Shown: one piece after another, positions 7,624 to 16,987 of the stretch
Layout of the letters: each line of letters starts with the position of its first letter
How positions within the stretch are numbered: position 1 is the stretch's first letter
Origin: Solirubrobacter taibaiensis
GTDB lineage: Bacteria; Actinomycetota; Thermoleophilia; Solirubrobacterales; Solirubrobacteraceae
Length of the DNA stretch: 64,000 nucleotides
Assembly: GCA_027587225.1 (NCBI GenBank)
Contig: JAPDDQ010000003.1
Location: 124,001-188,000, forward strand
Direction of reading: 5' to 3'
Position numbers and translations under genes: made by a program
Notes under the pieces: generated by a model
The model's input: only the letters and a program-made list of their open reading frames with translations
Told to the model about the DNA's origin: nothing
Database searches by the model: none

Positions 7624-10272
7624 GTGGTGCTCTCCATCGGCAAGCTGGCCTCTGGCCAGGCGAACTACTACCTCGAACAGGCTCAGACCCGTGTGAACCA
7701 CGCGACCAGCGTCGGGACAGGTGTCGAGGACTACTACGTCCAGGGCACCGAAGCACCCGGCTACTGGATCGGGCTCGGCAGCGAGCACCTGCGCGTCGTC
7801 GGGGAAGTCGAGCCGGAGGCGCTGCACCGCGTGCTTGAGGGCCATCACCCGCTCACCGGGTCGGAGCTCGTCCCGCCACATGCTCGGCGCGTGCCGGGGT
7901 TCGACGTGACGTTCTCTGCGCCGAAGAGCGTGAGCGTGCTGTTCGGGATCGGCGACGAGACACTCCGTCGCACGATCCGAAGCGAACACGACTCAGCGGT
8001 CGCCGAGGCGTTCGCCTATCTCGAACGAGTCGCCGCGAACGGGCGGCGTGGCGCCGGCGGGGCGATCTCGATCAAGGGTGCGGGGTTCATCGGCGCGGCG
8101 TTCCGGCACCGCACTTCGCGCGCTGGTGATCCTCAGCTGCATACGCACGTCTTGATCGCGAACATGGTCCAGGGGACCGATGGAAAGTGGTCGGCAATCG
8201 ACGGTCGCGCGATCTACCAACACGCGAAGACCGCGGGCTATCTCTACGAGGCCCGCCTGCGCGCTCGGTTGACCGAACGTCTGGGCGTCGAGTGGACTCC
8301 GGTGAAGAACGGCATCGCTGACATCGAGGGCGTGCCGAAGGACGTGCTTCGGGCGTTCAGCCGGCGTCGAGCCGAGATCGAAGCGGAGCTCCTTCGCCGG
8401 GGCCAGACAAGCTCCGCAGCAGCGCGGATGGCGACGCTGTCGACGCGGCAGCGCAAGGACTACGGCGTGATGCCCGAGCAGCTGGTGGGGGAGTGGCGTG
8501 AACGCGCCGCACGTCTCGGCTTTGATCGGGTCGCGTTGCGAGCCGTTCTCGGCCGCGCAGATCCGCAGCGCCGCGCGCCGGTCGACTGGCTTCGCGCGTT
8601 CCGGCGACTCGCCGCCCCCACGGGCCTGACTCATCGTCGCTCGACGTTCGCCCCGAGGGACGTCGTGCAAGCACTATGCGAAGCAATCCCGGCCGGCGCC
8701 GATGTCGAGGTCAACGAGTTTGAGGCTGCCGCTGAAGAGTTCGTCGAAGCCGACAACGTCGTCCCCGTCCTCGACGGCGACGCAGGGCAGGCGGCGCCGG
8801 CGATCCGTCTGCGCGACGGACGCCTCGTGTGGGCGCGCACCGACCGTCGGTTCTCGACGATCGAGCTGCTTACCGTCGAGCACCAGGTGATCGATACGGC
8901 GCTCGCAGGTATGGGCCGCGGCGTGGCGACTGTTGCTTCATCGCTCCCTGATTCCGCGATCGCGCGTCGTCCGTTCCTGTCGGAGGAGCAGCAGCAGATG
9001 GTGAGGCGGTTGACGGGCGACGGCGACGCAGTCGCGATCGTCGTCGGTCCCGCTGGTACGGGGAAAACCGTCGCGCTGCAGGCGGCCCGGGAAGCCTGGG
9101 AAGCCGGCGGAATCAAGGTCGAAGGTGTCGCCGTGGCGCGCCGAGCCGCTCGGGAACTAAGTGATGGCGCAGGAATCGAAGCGACCAGCGTGGCCGCGAT
9201 GCTGCGTCGTCTGAGACTCGGAGCCGAGCCGCTTCGTCGCGGCTCGGTCCTGGTCGTCGACGAGGCCGGCATGCTCGCGACGCGGCAGCTTGCGGAGTTG
9301 CTCCGCCACACCACCGCGGCGGGGGCCAAGCTCGTGCTCACCGGCGATCACCGCCAGCTCCCCGAGCTCGAAGCTGGCGGCTGCTTCCGGGGGCTCGCGA
9401 TACGTCTGCCGTACATTGGACTTCGCGACAACCGTCGGCAGCAAGCCGTCTGGGAGCAACTCGCACTCCAGGAACTACGCCACGGCGAGGTGGACATCGC
9501 GATCGCGGCCTATCGAGAACACGACCGAATCGTCGTCGCCCGCGATGCGGCCGCAGTTGGTGAGCGTCTCGTCGCCGACTGGTGGGCGAGCGGCGGGCCC
9601 GAACACGGGATCATGATCGCGCTGCGCCGGAGCGATGTGCGAGCGCTCAACCATCGGGCGCGTGACGCGATGCGCGCCGCGGGCCGGCTACAGGGTTCAG
9701 AGCTGGTCTGCGGCGACGATGCGTTCAGCGCCGGCGACGTGATCGTGTTGCGACAGAACGACGGGCGCCGCGGCGTGACGAACGGCGACCGTGGAGTCGT
9801 GCGGACGGTCGGCGCCGACTCGATGCTAGTCACGGTCGGCGATCGAGACGTCCTGCTCGACAAGGACTACCTGTCTCGCGAGACAGTGCACGGCGGCGCC
9901 GTTGTGGCACACGGCTACGCCGTCACCGGGCACATCGCCCAAGGTCTGACGACCGACGCGGCATTCGTCCTTGCCTCTGACGAGATGTATCGGGAGTGGG
10001 CGTACACCGCGATGAGTCGCGGGCGGAAGACGAACCGCCTCTACATGGTCGAGAACGCGGCGACGATCCGGGACGAGTTCGCGCCACGGGTCCGCTCCGC
10101 AGCAGAGCTGGAGCTCGCGGCGACTGCACGGCAGAGCCGCCGTCAGCTTTTGGCGCTAGACACCGCAAGCGACCCGACCGCGATCCTGTCGGACCGCCGA
10201 TTCCGCGGGCCGCGCGAGTCCGGACTGCAACGGTCGAGCGACCGTGAGGATGGCGGCCGCGAGGCGTCGTGA
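7624..10272 (+). CDS. MobF-family relaxase/helicase (TrwC/TraI-like)
   Basis: The 882-aa protein starts at GTG. It has N-terminal tyrosine pairs Y15-Y16 and Y37-Y38 (EDYYVQG) and the metal-binding histidines H162, H173 and H175 (LHTHVLIAN), which together define the TrwC relaxase domain (1-300). A superfamily I helicase follows, with Walker A GPAGTGKT near residue 478, Walker B VVDEAGML, GDHRQLPELEAGG, and C-terminal helicase text GYAVTGHIAQG and AYTAMSRG. It should nick oriT, attach covalently to the 5' end and unwind the strand for transfer. The T4SS genes that would export it lie downstream on the opposite strand. Confidence 0.95.
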   Translation: MVLSIGKLASGQANYYLEQAQTRVNHATSVGTGVEDYYVQGTEAPGYWIGLGSEHLRVVGEVEPEALHRVLEGHHPLTGSELVPPHARRVPGFDVTFSAPKSVSVLFGIGDETLRRTIRSEHDSAVAEAFAYLERVAANGRRGAGGAISIKGAGFIGAAFRHRTSRAGDPQLHTHVLIANMVQGTDGKWSAIDGRAIYQHAKTAGYLYEARLRARLTERLGVEWTPVKNGIADIEGVPKDVLRAFSRRRAEIEAELLRRGQTSSAAARMATLSTRQRKDYGVMPEQLVGEWRERAARLGFDRVALRAVLGRADPQRRAPVDWLRAFRRLAAPTGLTHRRSTFAPRDVVQALCEAIPAGADVEVNEFEAAAEEFVEADNVVPVLDGDAGQAAPAIRLRDGRLVWARTDRRFSTIELLTVEHQVIDTALAGMGRGVATVASSLPDSAIARRPFLSEEQQQMVRRLTGDGDAVAIVVGPAGTGKTVALQAAREAWEAGGIKVEGVAVARRAARELSDGAGIEATSVAAMLRRLRLGAEPLRRGSVLVVDEAGMLATRQLAELLRHTTAAGAKLVLTGDHRQLPELEAGGCFRGLAIRLPYIGLRDNRRQQAVWEQLALQELRHGEVDIAIAAYREHDRIVVARDAAAVGERLVADWWASGGPEHGIMIALRRSDVRALNHRARDAMRAAGRLQGSELVCGDDAFSAGDVIVLRQNDGRRGVTNGDRGVVRTVGADSMLVTVGDRDVLLDKDYLSRETVHGGAVVAHGYAVTGHIAQGLTTDAAFVLASDEMYREWAYTAMSRGRKTNRLYMVENAATIRDEFAPRVRSAAELELAATARQSRRQLLALDTASDPTAILSDRRFRGPRESGLQRSSDREDGGREAS

Positions 10273-10374
10273 CTCCTGTCTGTAGATAGGCGAGTCTCAT
10301 GTGTCGAGAAGAGCCACGCTTGGTCCTCTTGTCAGCTAGAGATGGGCTCAGGTCGAGGAGGACCTTGCGCGCAC

Positions 10375-11025
10375 TTACGGGCGCACGAGGACTGTTGGGG
10401 CCCGCAGCCCCTCCTCGGGTACACCGAAGCCCGCCCACAGCGCAGCAGCGGCGGCTAGTGACAGCGGTCGCTCGACGTCGGCTGCCCGCGAGTCGGTGGG
10501 ATCGTCCGGCAAACGAGCGCAGAACGCCTCCAAGCCGATGCGGGCATCGGCTTCGTGCGACTTGTCGGGGTCCTTGTCCGGTCCTGAAACGAAGGCCTCC
10601 CAAATCAGTAGGCCCGAACGAGCCGCGCAGAAGTCTTGCCAGCTGAGATGCACGGCCGTCAGCGGGCAGGTTTGGCGAACCCGGTCCAGGAGCCACGCCA
10701 GCTGTACGAGGCCGGTGGCCATGACTGAGGCGCCGGTGCTCTGTGACCAGGCGGGGCGCATGTGGTCAGTGGGACGCGCCTTACCGAGCCGCTGGAAGTC
10801 CTCGGGGACGGGGACGAACAACGGCATCTCGACGCCCAGTGCCGTCGGCCGTTCGTGCTCGAGCTGAAAGATCACCGCACCGGCCAGGGCGGCAATGCTC
10901 GAAGGTGCGTGTACCTCCTCCTCGTCGCTAGTCGCGTGCCGCCGTGCCCACGCGAACTTCCCGCCAGCGATGGAACCGATGTCGGCGCAGAACACTTCCA
11001 GCTTGCGAAGCCAATCGTCGTTCAC
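10375..11025 (-). CDS. Hypothetical protein in the conjugation region
   Basis: GTG at 11025 (VNDDWLRKLEVF) gives 216 aa; an ATG at 11109 would add 28 low-complexity residues without a ribosome binding site. The core has a hydrophobic strand followed by GVEMPLFVPVPEDF and ASVMATGLVQLAWLLDRV, and an acidic C-terminal third (FVSGPDKDPDKSHEADA). Conserved acidic residues after beta strands are loosely reminiscent of RNase H-like DUF429 proteins, but this is not secure. It is convergent with the relaxase gene and has no coupled neighbour. Confidence 0.65.
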   Translation of the reverse strand: MNDDWLRKLEVFCADIGSIAGGKFAWARRHATSDEEEVHAPSSIAALAGAVIFQLEHERPTALGVEMPLFVPVPEDFQRLGKARPTDHMRPAWSQSTGASVMATGLVQLAWLLDRVRQTCPLTAVHLSWQDFCAARSGLLIWEAFVSGPDKDPDKSHEADARIGLEAFCARLPDDPTDSRAADVERPLSLAAAAALWAGFGVPEEGLRAPTVLVRP

Positions 11026-11281
11026 GAGTGTGACCTTAGGTGGCGTTGACGAAGCGTGCGCGGATCGCAGAGCGCCCGTGGTGGCCGCCCGCGGAGCCGT
11101 GCAGCGCATGGCAGGATCGACGCGGTCCGCGCACAGCGTTCGTTTCCCCCATTCGCCGGCCTACAGCAACTTGTGTGGGCCAGCCGGTCGAGAAGCGCTG
11201 ATTCGTCGCTCGTGGGCGCCAGTTAAATGACCCAGATCGGCCGGTAGCTCCACGATCTCCCGAAGAGTACGCTGCGCGATC

Positions 11282-11695
11282 GTGCCGTCACTCGAAACGC
11301 TAGCTGTCCTCCTTGGGGCGCTCGCCGGTTCCGCTGCTGTTGGCGAACAGGTCCGCAGCTTCTTCCGACTCCGAGCCTCGGAGCATCAGGACCCTGCGGA
11401 GAACACTCTCGACCACCGTGTCGCCGACGCGAAGGACGCGCTTGAACGCGCTGCCTCCGCAGTAGGGGAGCTGCAGGCCGATATTGAGCGCCGTCACGCA
11501 ATCGTGGACGAACTGGCGAGCCGACAAGCCCTGTTGGAGTTGACTCGCGAGCAGGTGGAGGCCGTCGCTCAGACCCTCCAGGGGGACCTCGGCGAGGACA
11601 CTAAGCGGTTTTTCTGGCGAGGTGTCGTAGTCAACCTTCTGTTTTTTCTAGCGGGCATCGGCGCCAGCGTGGCGACAACGTTGCTGATCGACTAA
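11282..11695 (+). CDS. Small membrane protein with central coiled coil
   Basis: The 137-aa product starts at GTG. It has a weakly hydrophobic N-terminus (LETLAVLLGALAGSAAV), a charged helical middle of about 80 residues with heptad-like spacing (DAKDALERAASAVGELQADI), and a C-terminal transmembrane helix (VVVNLLFFLAGIGASVATTLL). No family was recognised. It lies 50 bp upstream of another small membrane protein on the same strand, and the two probably form one unit. Confidence 0.6.
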   Translation: MPSLETLAVLLGALAGSAAVGEQVRSFFRLRASEHQDPAENTLDHRVADAKDALERAASAVGELQADIERRHAIVDELASRQALLELTREQVEAVAQTLQGDLGEDTKRFFWRGVVVNLLFFLAGIGASVATTLLID

Positions 11696-11744
11696 TCCTC
11701 CGCAACCACTAAGTTGACCTTGATCGAATCGGTAGGATGCGGCC

Positions 11745-12266
11745 ATGCCAGCCAGCGGATCGCCAAGCCCGTGGTTGAGGCGAACCCAGGAGCTCCTGCC
11801 CGAGATGATGCGCCGGGTAGAAGCGATATGGCCCGACGTCATAACCGACTTCCGGCTACGAGCCGAGGTCGGGGAACTCTTGTTTCAGGTGGCGTCCATC
11901 CACGCGCTCAAGGAAGCAGACGAGCGCAGGCTGAAGAGGGCCATCGAGGAGCTAGAGACCCTCCGGAAGGAGACCCCTGCAGCGACCGTCGCGGTGACCA
12001 ACGTCTTCCAGACGATCAACAACATCACGGTCGATCACCACGTCACGATCAAGGACAGCATCTCGGTCACGGACAACGCCGCCGTCAGCAGCATCACGGT
12101 CAACCCTGCTCCTCGCCAGCCAGTCATGACCGTGGACCGAGCCATTGCTCTGCTTGCACTGTTGCTCTCACTTCTTCAGACCTACGCGGCGCTGAAGCCT
12201 GATGAGCCCGCTAAGCCGACGCCGACCCACGAGCAAACGGTCGCGCAGCCCGAGCGGCCTCGATAG
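11745..12266 (+). CDS. Small membrane-anchored protein with a beta-repeat stretch
   Basis: The 173-aa product has a helical N-terminal half rich in charged residues. It is followed by about 40 residues of alternating hydrophobic/polar pattern (FQTINNITVDHHVTIKDSIS) that suggests a beta-solenoid or stalk. A transmembrane helix (AIALLALLLSLLQTYAAL) and a Pro/Thr-rich tail end the protein. The family is not recognised. With the preceding gene it sits between the relaxase and the coupling protein, so a role in mating-pair contact or entry exclusion is possible but unsupported. Confidence 0.6.
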   Translation: MPASGSPSPWLRRTQELLPEMMRRVEAIWPDVITDFRLRAEVGELLFQVASIHALKEADERRLKRAIEELETLRKETPAATVAVTNVFQTINNITVDHHVTIKDSISVTDNAAVSSITVNPAPRQPVMTVDRAIALLALLLSLLQTYAALKPDEPAKPTPTHEQTVAQPERPR

Positions 12267-12393
12267 TTGCATGGGTGCAACCTGCGTCCGCTCCTCTGTT
12301 CTTAGGCGAGCTTCCAGCTTCGTCGAGGCGGATGGGCGATGGCTTCGACACGCTGTCGTCCGGCGCATCTCTCGGTTCTTGCCGACTGTCGAG

Positions 12394-12419
12394 GATTGCC
12401 GCGGACTGCCGCGGCAATC
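12394..12419. terminator. Perfect 11-bp hairpin between convergent genes
   Basis: GATTGCCGCGG (12394-12404), loop ACTG, CCGCGGCAATC (12409-12419) is a very stable hairpin in the otherwise featureless 280-bp gap between the convergent genes ending at 12266 and 12550. A bidirectional terminator is the simplest reading, although it lacks a T tract. A structure in the element's transfer or replication origin is an alternative. Confidence 0.5.
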
Positions 12420-12549
12420 GCTGCTGCTGAGACAGACAAGCAACAGCTTCTCCTGGTCTGAAAATAGTCGAAATTAGCGCCTTGTGGTCGCCGCTAGTTG
12501 CGACGGCGATCGACCAACACGCTCAGCGAGTCGCTCCTGGTTCGGCGTG

Positions 12550-14193
12550 CTACGCCGCGGGCCGCTCGAGAAACCACGGGCGGAACGAGATCCACGCCGG
12601 CGGCAGGCTGCCGTACAGGAGTAGCGCCGAGCCTTGACCTGCTTCGCGCAGTGTGTTGGCCGGCGCGAGAGCGCGGTACGTTGACGAGACCGTCGTCGAG
12701 TGCCGGCCATGCTCTGCCGACGTCGAAGACTGTTGTTGAACTTCGGTTTCTCCGAGCAAGCGCGACACGTAGTCCAGCGTGCGCTCGTCAGCGATACCGC
12801 CGCCAACTACGCGTGCGCGATGATTATTGACGATCGTGTCGGCGCGGTCGCGACCCCAGCGCTCGTGGGCCTGCGCGAGGTCCTGGAGAACGGTAACGAG
12901 TTGGACGCCATGGCCAGCTGCGGTCGAGGCAATCACGTCGAGGTCCGGGAGCGGGGCGATGTTCGCTGCTTCGTCGAGAACGACGAGCAACGGCGGGTCG
13001 AGTGGCTTGCCCGTCGCGGCCGAGCGCTTGTACGCCTCTTCGATCACCGACTCGAGCAGCGCGACGAACACCGGTCGTAGACGTCGCTGATCACGCACGG
13101 TCGCGCTGAGATAGAGGGTGTTGCTGCCACCGTCGAGCAACTCGTCGGGCCGTACGTCGGCGGCCTGCGCGCGCATCGCGACGCCGGGATCGGCATATGC
13201 CTCGAGGATCGCCTCGGCGGTGGCGTACACGGAAGAGCGCTGGCGAATGTCGCGCCCGATCGACGCAGCGAAGGCGTGACTCGCTTCTGCGATGCCGGCG
13301 TAGTTCAGAGCGTCCTCGATCTCGGGCTCTTCCTGGGTGTCGAGCCAGGTGACGACGTCGCCGATCGAGCGTCCCGACGTCGCCGCGGCGAAGAGCATCG
13401 GCGCGAGGAGCTTCGCGGCGGTGGAGTACCAGAAGTCAGCGTCGGACAGGCCTTTCTTGCTGACCGACGCGCCTTCTGCGAGCCACGCCGCCGTCTTGCG
13501 GGCGCCGGCCCAGGTGTAGCAATCGACCAACGGCGTCCACCCGTCGCTTTCTAGCCCGGTGCTGCCGGCCGGGTCGAAGAGCTGGACGCGGCCGCAGCGC
13601 TGGCGGGTCTCAATCGTGTCGCGCAGTAGGTCTGTCTTGACGCTCGTGGCTAGCACGGGACCTTGCCACTCAAGGATTGCCGGGATCGCGAGGCCGGTGG
13701 TCTTGCCGGTTTGCGTGGGACCAACTACGAGGGTCGAGTGCAGTGGTTCGCAGCAAACGAGCAGTCTTCCGCGGCGCCCGAGGGTGACGCGGGCGCGCTG
13801 CGGCTCGCGAGCCAGTAGCGGTCGCAGCTGACGCGTCGTGGCCCAGCGCGCCGTTGCGGGCCCCCGATCGCGGGCGAACCATCTCCGCACACCGAAGACG
13901 ACCGCGAACAGCATCGCCACAAGCAACGTCATACCCGTGCCGTACAGAGCGGCCGCCCCGGGGAGCCGGTCGCGGACCGGCGCCGGCCACGCAGCTCGCG
14001 GGTCGTCCAGGTGGTTCGGCATCGAGGCGACAGCTGCGACAGCATCGGACAGCGTGAGACCTGGCCAACCGCCAGCGAACAGCAGGCCCGCGAGCGAAGC
14101 GGCGAGCCACGCCAGCCCACCGAGCGCGACCATTGCGCCGATCGCCACGAACGCGGCGACCTCGAGCGGATGCATTCCAGGATGCTCGTTCAC
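12550..14193 (-). CDS. VirD4/TraG-type conjugative coupling ATPase
   Basis: GTG at 14193 overlaps the upstream stop (GTGA), giving 547 aa. Two N-terminal transmembrane helices (VAAFVAIGAMVALGGLAWL; GMTLLVAMLFAVVFGV) precede the ATPase. Walker A is GPTQTGKT near residue 160 and Walker B is VVLDEAANIAPLPDLD; the segment ending TVLQDLAQAHERWG is typical of TraG/TraD. The protein should link the relaxase-DNA complex to the secretion channel. It is the last gene of the leftward T4SS operon. Confidence 0.93.
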   Translation of the reverse strand: MNEHPGMHPLEVAAFVAIGAMVALGGLAWLAASLAGLLFAGGWPGLTLSDAVAAVASMPNHLDDPRAAWPAPVRDRLPGAAALYGTGMTLLVAMLFAVVFGVRRWFARDRGPATARWATTRQLRPLLAREPQRARVTLGRRGRLLVCCEPLHSTLVVGPTQTGKTTGLAIPAILEWQGPVLATSVKTDLLRDTIETRQRCGRVQLFDPAGSTGLESDGWTPLVDCYTWAGARKTAAWLAEGASVSKKGLSDADFWYSTAAKLLAPMLFAAATSGRSIGDVVTWLDTQEEPEIEDALNYAGIAEASHAFAASIGRDIRQRSSVYATAEAILEAYADPGVAMRAQAADVRPDELLDGGSNTLYLSATVRDQRRLRPVFVALLESVIEEAYKRSAATGKPLDPPLLVVLDEAANIAPLPDLDVIASTAAGHGVQLVTVLQDLAQAHERWGRDRADTIVNNHRARVVGGGIADERTLDYVSRLLGETEVQQQSSTSAEHGRHSTTVSSTYRALAPANTLREAGQGSALLLYGSLPPAWISFRPWFLERPAA

Positions 14194-15458
14194 AGCCGCT
14201 TCCTCTCCGCCATGTGACCGTCTGTGTCGACGATGAGCCGCTCGATGTCGGACAACCGGTGCTGAACCAAGAACCCGCGCTTGCCGACCTTCCACAGCGC
14301 GACTCCGTCACCGAGTTCCGGCAACAGATCGGCTTCGACCGACGTCAGCCCAAGCAGCTCCCGCGTCAGCGCCACGTTGTCGGACACCTGGCGGTAGATG
14401 ACGCGCGTCTGCGCATCGTGCAGGAGTCCCTCGGCGAGCTCTCGCTCGCGACTTCCCGCGGCACCGGCCGCGGAAAGATCGGAGAGGCGGTGCATGATCA
14501 CGATGTTTTGGACGCCGTCGCGCCGCGAAAGCTTGAAGGCAGCTTGGAGCCATTCGCCGACACCCAGCACGGCGAGCGCGCGCCAAGCCTCGTCGAAGAC
14601 GTTGATCATTTTCCGGGCCGGTCGCTCCTCACGCTCAGCCTCGGCGTGCAGGGCTGTGATCATCCCGCGCTGCCACGCCGAAGAGCAGGTCATTACGAGG
14701 CCAAGCGCGGACGATTCGTAGAACGCGGATAGGTCGAGTACGACCGCGCGTCCGTCGAGTTGCAGCCCTGGCGTGGTGGGTCCGTCGAACATCCCGCGAA
14801 GATCGCCTTCGCACAGTCGCTGGAGTCCGAGTGCGATCTGGCGAGACGCCTTCGCAAGCGCCCGTGTCGTGGTGACCAGCCGATTCGCCATCGGGGCGCG
14901 TGGACGGAACAGCAAGTCGACGATCGCGGGTAACGTCGGCTCGACCTTGGCGTCGTCGTTGACCAAGCGCAACGCCTCTCGCGCGGCGCCCTCCTCTTCG
15001 GGATCTAGCCGCCGGCACAGCGCGCCGGCGGCGAGCGCGCGGAGCAGGTTGAGTTGGGCGTCCCAGCCGGAGTCGCGGGCGACGGGATTGAGGCGGATGG
15101 TCCCCCCGGGCACGAGGCGGATCGGCTCGACGTGGAGCGCCCGCGCGAGCGGTCCGTATTCGCCTTTGGGATCAGCGATCCATGGCACGCGACCAAAGAG
15201 CGCCTGTCGGTAGAGGTAGCTCTTGATCAGCGAGGACTTGCCGGCGCCGACCTCACCCGCGACGAACAGGTTCGGGTTGCTCACGATCCGGCGCTCGTAC
15301 AGCACGAACGGGTCGTACGTGAAGGCGGATCCGTGGATGTCGGTGCCGATCAAGACGCCGCCGTCGCCCAAGCCGTTCTCGCCGAAGAACGGATAGATCG
15401 CCTGTGCGTTGGCGGTCGTCGCCCGGTGCCCGGGCCGCTCTGCGAGACGTTGCCTCAT
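14190..15458 (-). CDS. VirB4-like T4SS ATPase
   Basis: ATG at 15458 forms an ATGA overlap with the gene above and yields 422 aa. Longer readings of the frame run through another gene and are rejected. The protein carries Walker A GEVGAGKSS near residue 73 and Walker B NVFDEAWRAL near 288, followed by QNIVIMHRLSDL and an ELAEGLLHDAQTRVIYRQ segment typical of the VirB4/TraC C-terminal domain. It lacks the long N-terminal domain of VirB4; that part seems to be supplied by the SCO6880-like protein encoded immediately upstream. It powers pilus or channel assembly. Confidence 0.92.
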   Translation of the reverse strand: MRQRLAERPGHRATTANAQAIYPFFGENGLGDGGVLIGTDIHGSAFTYDPFVLYERRIVSNPNLFVAGEVGAGKSSLIKSYLYRQALFGRVPWIADPKGEYGPLARALHVEPIRLVPGGTIRLNPVARDSGWDAQLNLLRALAAGALCRRLDPEEEGAAREALRLVNDDAKVEPTLPAIVDLLFRPRAPMANRLVTTTRALAKASRQIALGLQRLCEGDLRGMFDGPTTPGLQLDGRAVVLDLSAFYESSALGLVMTCSSAWQRGMITALHAEAEREERPARKMINVFDEAWRALAVLGVGEWLQAAFKLSRRDGVQNIVIMHRLSDLSAAGAAGSRERELAEGLLHDAQTRVIYRQVSDNVALTRELLGLTSVEADLLPELGDGVALWKVGKRGFLVQHRLSDIERLIVDTDGHMAERKRL

Positions 15459-16987
15459 AGCAACGCCCGACTGGCGTTGAGACCGCGAGCGAGGGGCAGC
15501 GCGCCGTGGACGAACCCCGAGTCCTGCTCGCCCCACAGCGGCACCAGTTCCAGATACGACTGCTGCGCGGCGTGCTCGACGCGCTCGCACGCGTCGTCGA
15601 GCTCGCCCATCGTCCGCGCCGTCACGGTCACGTAGCCGGCGAACCGGACTTCTTCGTGACCGGAAGCGAGCTCTTCCTCGCGGTCGAGCGCCGCGCTTTG
15701 CTGGCGACGCCGACGAGCGGTCGTGCGGAATCCGCGTCGCTCCCGTAGCTCTTCGTCGGCTTCGTCCGACGTGATCGCGGCCTCGACGGCACGACGCGAA
15801 CGAGCGGCCGGGATCGGCTCGATGACCAGCGAGACGCTGTGGACCGCGTCGGCGCCGAGCAAGAGCGGTGCCATGAAGAGCGGACCGACGGCGAGTCGCG
15901 GCCACTGAGCAACCCAGTAGGTGCGATGTACCGCGCCTTCGGAGCGATAGATCGACCACTCGGTGTCGGCCGCGGTCGGCCCGAAGGAGAGGGAGGAGGG
16001 CACACGTTCAGGCCCTTCGTATGGATCGGCGCGTCGGAACGGGTCGTAGGCGCTCCGGATCGCCGCGGCGTATTGCTCAGCGGACAGCACGCCGGCGATC
16101 TCCACGTCCACCGGTTCGAAGCGCGTGAGCAGCGTTCGGACCTCCCGCAGCAACGCCTGGTGAGACTGCTCGCGTTTGCTCAGATTGCCAGCACGAGTGT
16201 CGCGCCCCGCCCGGGCCAGGGTGCGGCTCTCGTCGACTTGGATTGCGAGCAGAATCTCGTGATCCTGGGTGACCTGTTGCGCCTGTTCCAGCAGCGATGT
16301 GTAGGACAGCTCGAGCTGGCTCTCCAGCGGGACTTCCGGGTCTCGCGCTTCGAGGAAATGGCGCCATAGCCCGTCCGCGTCGGCGGGGAGCGCGCGCTGA
16401 AGGATCTGCAGGCGGCGGATGGGTGTGCCGCCGCGTGCGAGGCTCGCAAGGACCTGGCCCCACCGGCCGAGCCGAGCTTCGTGCTCGCTCGTCGGCAGGA
16501 GGCCGACCGCGCGGGCCGTGACGGCTACGACGACGGTGAGTGCGGACAGGCTGGAGTCGTGCAGCACGCCGACGTCGCGATCACCCGTTGCTGCGGCGGC
16601 GATCTCGCATCCCGCGAGGCACGAGGGCAGTTCGATAGGCGTTCTGGCGCAGCTTCCATCGAGGGACGAGGTCACTCCGTTCTCAGAGGCTGCGGCTCGA
16701 TAGCGCCGCGCGCCGGTTGCAGTCGCGCGCAGCCAGGCGCCAAGGACTGGCGCCCACTCCTCGAGCGTCCGACCGCTGATCGGGACGATCGCGAGCGCAA
16801 CGCCGACGCCAACCAACAGCAACGCGGACATGAAGCCGCCCGCCGTGGGGGTGAGGTTCACGATTACAACGGCGCCGACGCTCGCGGCACCGATGCAGAG
16901 GATCTGTCCCCGTCGAAATCCGCCGATCACGCCGCGTCGCTCCAGCGGTCCGAATCTGTAGGTCTTGGGTTCCCTGTCTGGACTCAT
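15455..16987 (-). CDS. SCO6880-family conjugal transfer protein (PrgI-like N-terminus)
   Basis: The 510-aa protein starts TYRFGPLERRGVIGGFRRGQ, characteristic of the SCO6880 family of actinobacterial conjugative elements. It then has two membrane helices (ILCIGAASVGAVVIVNL; ALLLVGVGVALAIVPI). The remaining 430 residues form a soluble region comparable to the N-terminal part of VirB4. The ATGA overlaps at both ends (16984-16987 and 15455-15458) tie it to the VirB6-like and VirB4-like genes. It is inferred to form the membrane platform for the VirB4-like ATPase. Confidence 0.87.
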   Translation of the reverse strand: MSPDREPKTYRFGPLERRGVIGGFRRGQILCIGAASVGAVVIVNLTPTAGGFMSALLLVGVGVALAIVPISGRTLEEWAPVLGAWLRATATGARRYRAAASENGVTSSLDGSCARTPIELPSCLAGCEIAAAATGDRDVGVLHDSSLSALTVVVAVTARAVGLLPTSEHEARLGRWGQVLASLARGGTPIRRLQILQRALPADADGLWRHFLEARDPEVPLESQLELSYTSLLEQAQQVTQDHEILLAIQVDESRTLARAGRDTRAGNLSKREQSHQALLREVRTLLTRFEPVDVEIAGVLSAEQYAAAIRSAYDPFRRADPYEGPERVPSSLSFGPTAADTEWSIYRSEGAVHRTYWVAQWPRLAVGPLFMAPLLLGADAVHSVSLVIEPIPAARSRRAVEAAITSDEADEELRERRGFRTTARRRRQQSAALDREEELASGHEEVRFAGYVTVTARTMGELDDACERVEHAAQQSYLELVPLWGEQDSGFVHGALPLARGLNASRALL

